Below, one piece after another: positions 61,903 to 64,000 of a DNA stretch of 64,000 nt; positions within the stretch are counted from its first letter, which is position 1; each line of letters starts with the position of its first letter. This DNA comes from Desulfosarcina ovata subsp. ovata (GTDB taxonomy: Bacteria > Desulfobacterota > Desulfobacteria > Desulfobacterales > Desulfosarcinaceae). The position numbers and the translations under genes were made by a program. The notes beneath the pieces are model-generated. The model had not been told where the DNA came from, did not search any database, and saw nothing but the letters and a program-made list of their open reading frames with translations. Location of the stretch: assembly GCF_009689005.1 (NCBI RefSeq), contig NZ_AP021879.1, positions 3,038,001-3,102,000 of the forward strand. Direction: 5' to 3'.

Positions 61903-62775
61903 ATGAGTGAGAGCATGACCATTCAGGGGCGCAAATTATTTTCCGAAGATATTGAACTGATTCGTCGGCTGATGGCCGACAATCCGGATTGGCACCGCAG
62001 TCGGTTATCCATCGAACTGTGCCGAATGTGGAATTGGCGCACCGATAAAGGTCAGCCCAAAGATATTGCCTGCCGTTCAATGTTGCGTAAGCTAGAACAA
62101 CGCCAGTTCATCGTGCTGCCGCCACCGTTGCGACCGGGAAATCATTCCCGGCAGATACCTGACATGCCTCATCGTCGCGACCCCATCGAGGGAGTGCTGG
62201 ACGATCTTCGTCCTGTTGAAATCATCATGGTCAGTGGCCGTTCAGACAACGATCACCTTTTTCATTGTCTAATGGATCGCTACCATTATTTGGGGTGCCG
62301 GGGTCACGTTGGCGAGCATATGAAGTATATGGTCTATGATCGCCACGAAAGGCCCCTGGCCTGCCTGCTTTTTGGATCGGCAGCCTGGAAAACAACACCA
62401 CGAGACCGTTACATCGGATGGAACGTGGCTACACGCCAAGGGAATCTGAAGCTGTTGACCAACAACACCCGGTTTTTGATTCTACCCTGGGTTCGCATTC
62501 CCAACTTGGCCAGTTTCATTCTGGGCGCTTGTCTCAGGCGGTTGCGGTCCGATTGGTCCACGCGCTATGGTCACGATTTGTGCCTGGTCGAAACCTTCGT
62601 CGATCGTTCCCGCTTTGAAGGGACCTGTTATCAGGCTGCCAACTGGCTAAAATTGGGGCAAACCAAAGGCCGCAGCCGTCAAGATCGCTATCGAAAGTTG
62701 AAGGTGCCGGTCAAAGACCTGTACGTTTATCCGTTGACAGCCGATTTCAAAAAGCGCTTATGTGCCGCAGGCTGA
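61903..62775 (+). CDS. DUF4338 (DruA-like) protein
   Basis: Start 61903 follows AAGG at eight bases and gives 290 residues. A helical N-terminus (LFSEDIELIRRLMADNPDWHRSRLSIELCRMWNW) is followed by the DUF4338 core: HYLGCRGHVGEHMKYMVYD, PLACLLFGSAAWKTTPRDRYIGW, NNTRFLILPWV and VETFVDRSRFEGTCYQAANW. DruA is the hallmark protein of Druantia anti-phage systems, but most DUF4338 genes lie in insertion sequences, as here, where a DDE transposase gene follows 55 bases later. A role in transposition is the better reading. Confidence 0.88.
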   Translation: MSESMTIQGRKLFSEDIELIRRLMADNPDWHRSRLSIELCRMWNWRTDKGQPKDIACRSMLRKLEQRQFIVLPPPLRPGNHSRQIPDMPHRRDPIEGVLDDLRPVEIIMVSGRSDNDHLFHCLMDRYHYLGCRGHVGEHMKYMVYDRHERPLACLLFGSAAWKTTPRDRYIGWNVATRQGNLKLLTNNTRFLILPWVRIPNLASFILGACLRRLRSDWSTRYGHDLCLVETFVDRSRFEGTCYQAANWLKLGQTKGRSRQDRYRKLKVPVKDLYVYPLTADFKKRLCAAG

Positions 62776-62830
62776 AGCTTCGCTACTTGCACGGCAGGCA
62801 TTCGAGAACCTGCTATCTGCGAGGCGAGCC

Positions 62831-64000
62831 ATGGAGACCACTGTCGATATTCAAAAGCTGCAACGGACCATTGATGAAACCCTTTCCAATTTCCAGACAC
62901 ATTCCGATGCCAACCGGCTGATCATCGATCTGCGCACAGCCCTCTTCTCCACAATTGAGGACTTGATTGTATCTTCCATTGAAAATCTGTTTTCCGATCC
63001 ATGTTTTTTTAAAGCCGTAAAAAAGCTGGCAGCAAAACTCGGATTTCGCTTCAAGGGATTCAAACCCACCAGCATTCGGCTTTTATCCGGCCGATCGCTA
63101 CCGATTGAATCCCCTTATTTTGCCAAAGCGCTTCCGAAATCTCGCCGTGGTCGTAAAAGGAAGAAACGGAAACCGAAAAGCGGTATTCACCTGGGGTTGG
63201 CCTATCTGGGTTTTATGGATCGTTGCAGCGCTGTTTTGGCATCGGCGTCTGTTCAGGCAAGCTTATTGTGTCCGTCATTTGAGATTGCCAATCGGACCTT
63301 GTCTTCTGTTGGCATCGACATGGATATTAAAACGATCCGGCGGTTGTGTATGCACATGGGCAATCGCTCCATGGAGAATCGGCATCGGATAACATTATCG
63401 GAAAATGACCATGTAACCGGCCGCGTTTTGTTCGTGTGCATTGATGGTGGCCGCCTTCGTGAACGCCGGACCAAAAAGGGGCGGTTGGCTTCCCATCAAA
63501 AACGGAGAGGATATTATTCCGACTGGCGGGAGCCGACACAAATCGTTATTCAATGGCTCGACGCCCAGGCAAATCCGATCAAGGAAATTGCCCCGCTTTA
63601 CGATGCCACGATGGCCGACATCAACGGTGCGTTTGAATTATTGGAAGATTATCTTCGTCAAATCGGCGTTGACCAGGCCGACGGAGTAATTTTCTGCGCG
63701 GATGGCGATCGCAGATATTGGAAACGATTTTCCTCACTGGCAGAAAAGCTTGAAGCCAAGACGTGTTTCCAAGTGATCGACTATACCCATGCCAAACAGA
63801 ATTTGCATATTGTCGCGGATCATCTTCCCAAAACCCTTGAAGCCAAAGAGCGAACGGCGATTCTCAAGAATTGGAAGGACCTGTTATGGCAAGGAAATTT
63901 GATGGAAATCCGAAATCAGATTCGTCAGTACATCACGTATCCGTCGAAGCTAAAGAAAGCATTGAACAAGTTCAACAATTACTTTGTGAAAAATCTCCGC
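62831..64000 (+). CDS. DDE transposase (3' partial)
   Basis: The frame is open from ATG 62831 to the window end (390 codons). It has an N-terminal helical part, a basic patch (KSRRGRKRKKRKPKSG), VLFVCIDGGRLRERR (first Asp), GVIFCADGDRRYWKRF (second Asp) and DYTHAKQNLHIVADHL. The final Glu is beyond the window. It resembles the ISLre2/ISKra4-like group of long DDE transposases, but the family is not certain. It should mobilise the element that truncated the TonB gene at 60112. Confidence 0.8.
   Translation, partial: METTVDIQKLQRTIDETLSNFQTHSDANRLIIDLRTALFSTIEDLIVSSIENLFSDPCFFKAVKKLAAKLGFRFKGFKPTSIRLLSGRSLPIESPYFAKALPKSRRGRKRKKRKPKSGIHLGLAYLGFMDRCSAVLASASVQASLLCPSFEIANRTLSSVGIDMDIKTIRRLCMHMGNRSMENRHRITLSENDHVTGRVLFVCIDGGRLRERRTKKGRLASHQKRRGYYSDWREPTQIVIQWLDAQANPIKEIAPLYDATMADINGAFELLEDYLRQIGVDQADGVIFCADGDRRYWKRFSSLAEKLEAKTCFQVIDYTHAKQNLHIVADHLPKTLEAKERTAILKNWKDLLWQGNLMEIRNQIRQYITYPSKLKKALNKFNNYFVKNLR

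Larger units (their letters stand above)
61804..64000 (+). mobile_element. Insertion element with DruA-like protein and DDE transposase (3' end outside window)
   Basis: It begins near 61804-61820, where the TonB frame is lost, and runs past the window end. It encodes a DUF4338 protein and a large transposase on the plus strand. The terminal repeat and target duplication cannot be confirmed without the right end. Confidence 0.75.

Noticed and set aside
61903..62775. A Druantia anti-phage island
   Set aside because: Only the DUF4338 gene is present, and it is followed directly by a transposase. No DruE-like helicase is seen in the window.

Overview
The window looks like chromosome of a sulfate-reducer-type deltaproteobacterium (Desulfobacterota, Desulfosarcina/Desulfobacteraceae-like). 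This rests on an FmdE-family protein, exported tetrapyrrole-methylase proteins, a remnant that resembles hydroxylamine-oxidoreductase-type multihaem cytochromes, many TonB/ABC metal-chelate uptake genes, and abundant small inverted-repeat elements. No rRNA, tRNA or CRISPR array was recognised. The gene at base 1 (GT-C-like membrane protein) and the transposase at base 64000 are cut by the window edges.

Layout. 1-8 kb: a membrane protein, then a methyltransferase followed by a complete Ni/peptide-type (NikABCDE/Opp) ABC importer, with the five importer genes abutting or overlapping. 8-12.4 kb: an unknown protein, a hydrogenase-maturation-protease-like protein, FmdE and a PilZ-like protein, then a decay zone (methyltransferase and PIN-toxin remnants) and an IHF/HU gene. 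12.4-22.9 kb, minus strand: a seven-gene operon with a TonB receptor, a lipoprotein carrying two tandem tetrapyrrole-methylase domains, a His-rich DUF4198 protein, a second exported tetrapyrrole-methylase protein, an APC permease, a 35-residue ORF and an MFS/spermidine-synthase/TPR fusion. 23.9-28.5 kb: a MacAB-type tripartite efflux operon. 28.8-42.7 kb: metal-chelate uptake genes: a methyltransferase, an orphan binding protein, a TonB receptor with an in-frame amber codon, an IS4-family element inserted at the start codon of a PchR-like AraC regulator, then an intact module TonB - methyltransferase - BtuC - BtuD - BtuF. 42.7-44.9 kb: HipBA and a broken GntR gene. 45.2-47.5 kb: a collapsed second copy of the TonB-methyltransferase-ABC module, with the TonB remnant fused in frame to the methyltransferase and only the last codons of the binding protein left. 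47.5-49 kb: a HAMP sensor and a cytochrome fossil. 49.9-56.5 kb: a TonB gene split by a 4228-bp transposon with 5-bp target duplications. 56.5-59.8 kb: a GAF, kinase-like, universal-stress and DisA (c-di-AMP synthase) group. 60-64 kb: a TonB gene cut at its 5' side by an element carrying a DruA-like protein and a DDE transposase.

Overall theme: acquisition of metal chelates or tetrapyrroles across the outer membrane (six TonB receptors, four broken), repeatedly paired with SAM methyltransferases. The best candidate for an undescribed system is the 17.2-22.9 kb set, in which tetrapyrrole-methylase-fold proteins carry Sec or lipoprotein signals and a conserved cysteine pair and share an operon with a TonB receptor and a DUF4198 metal-binding-type protein. 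Beneath this are several dispersed short repeat families: a CCACGAAGG hairpin in seven copies (five in 5' leaders), a 162-bp inverted element in two full copies, an AGGGCAATCGCA inverted-repeat family and a 124-bp palindromic element.
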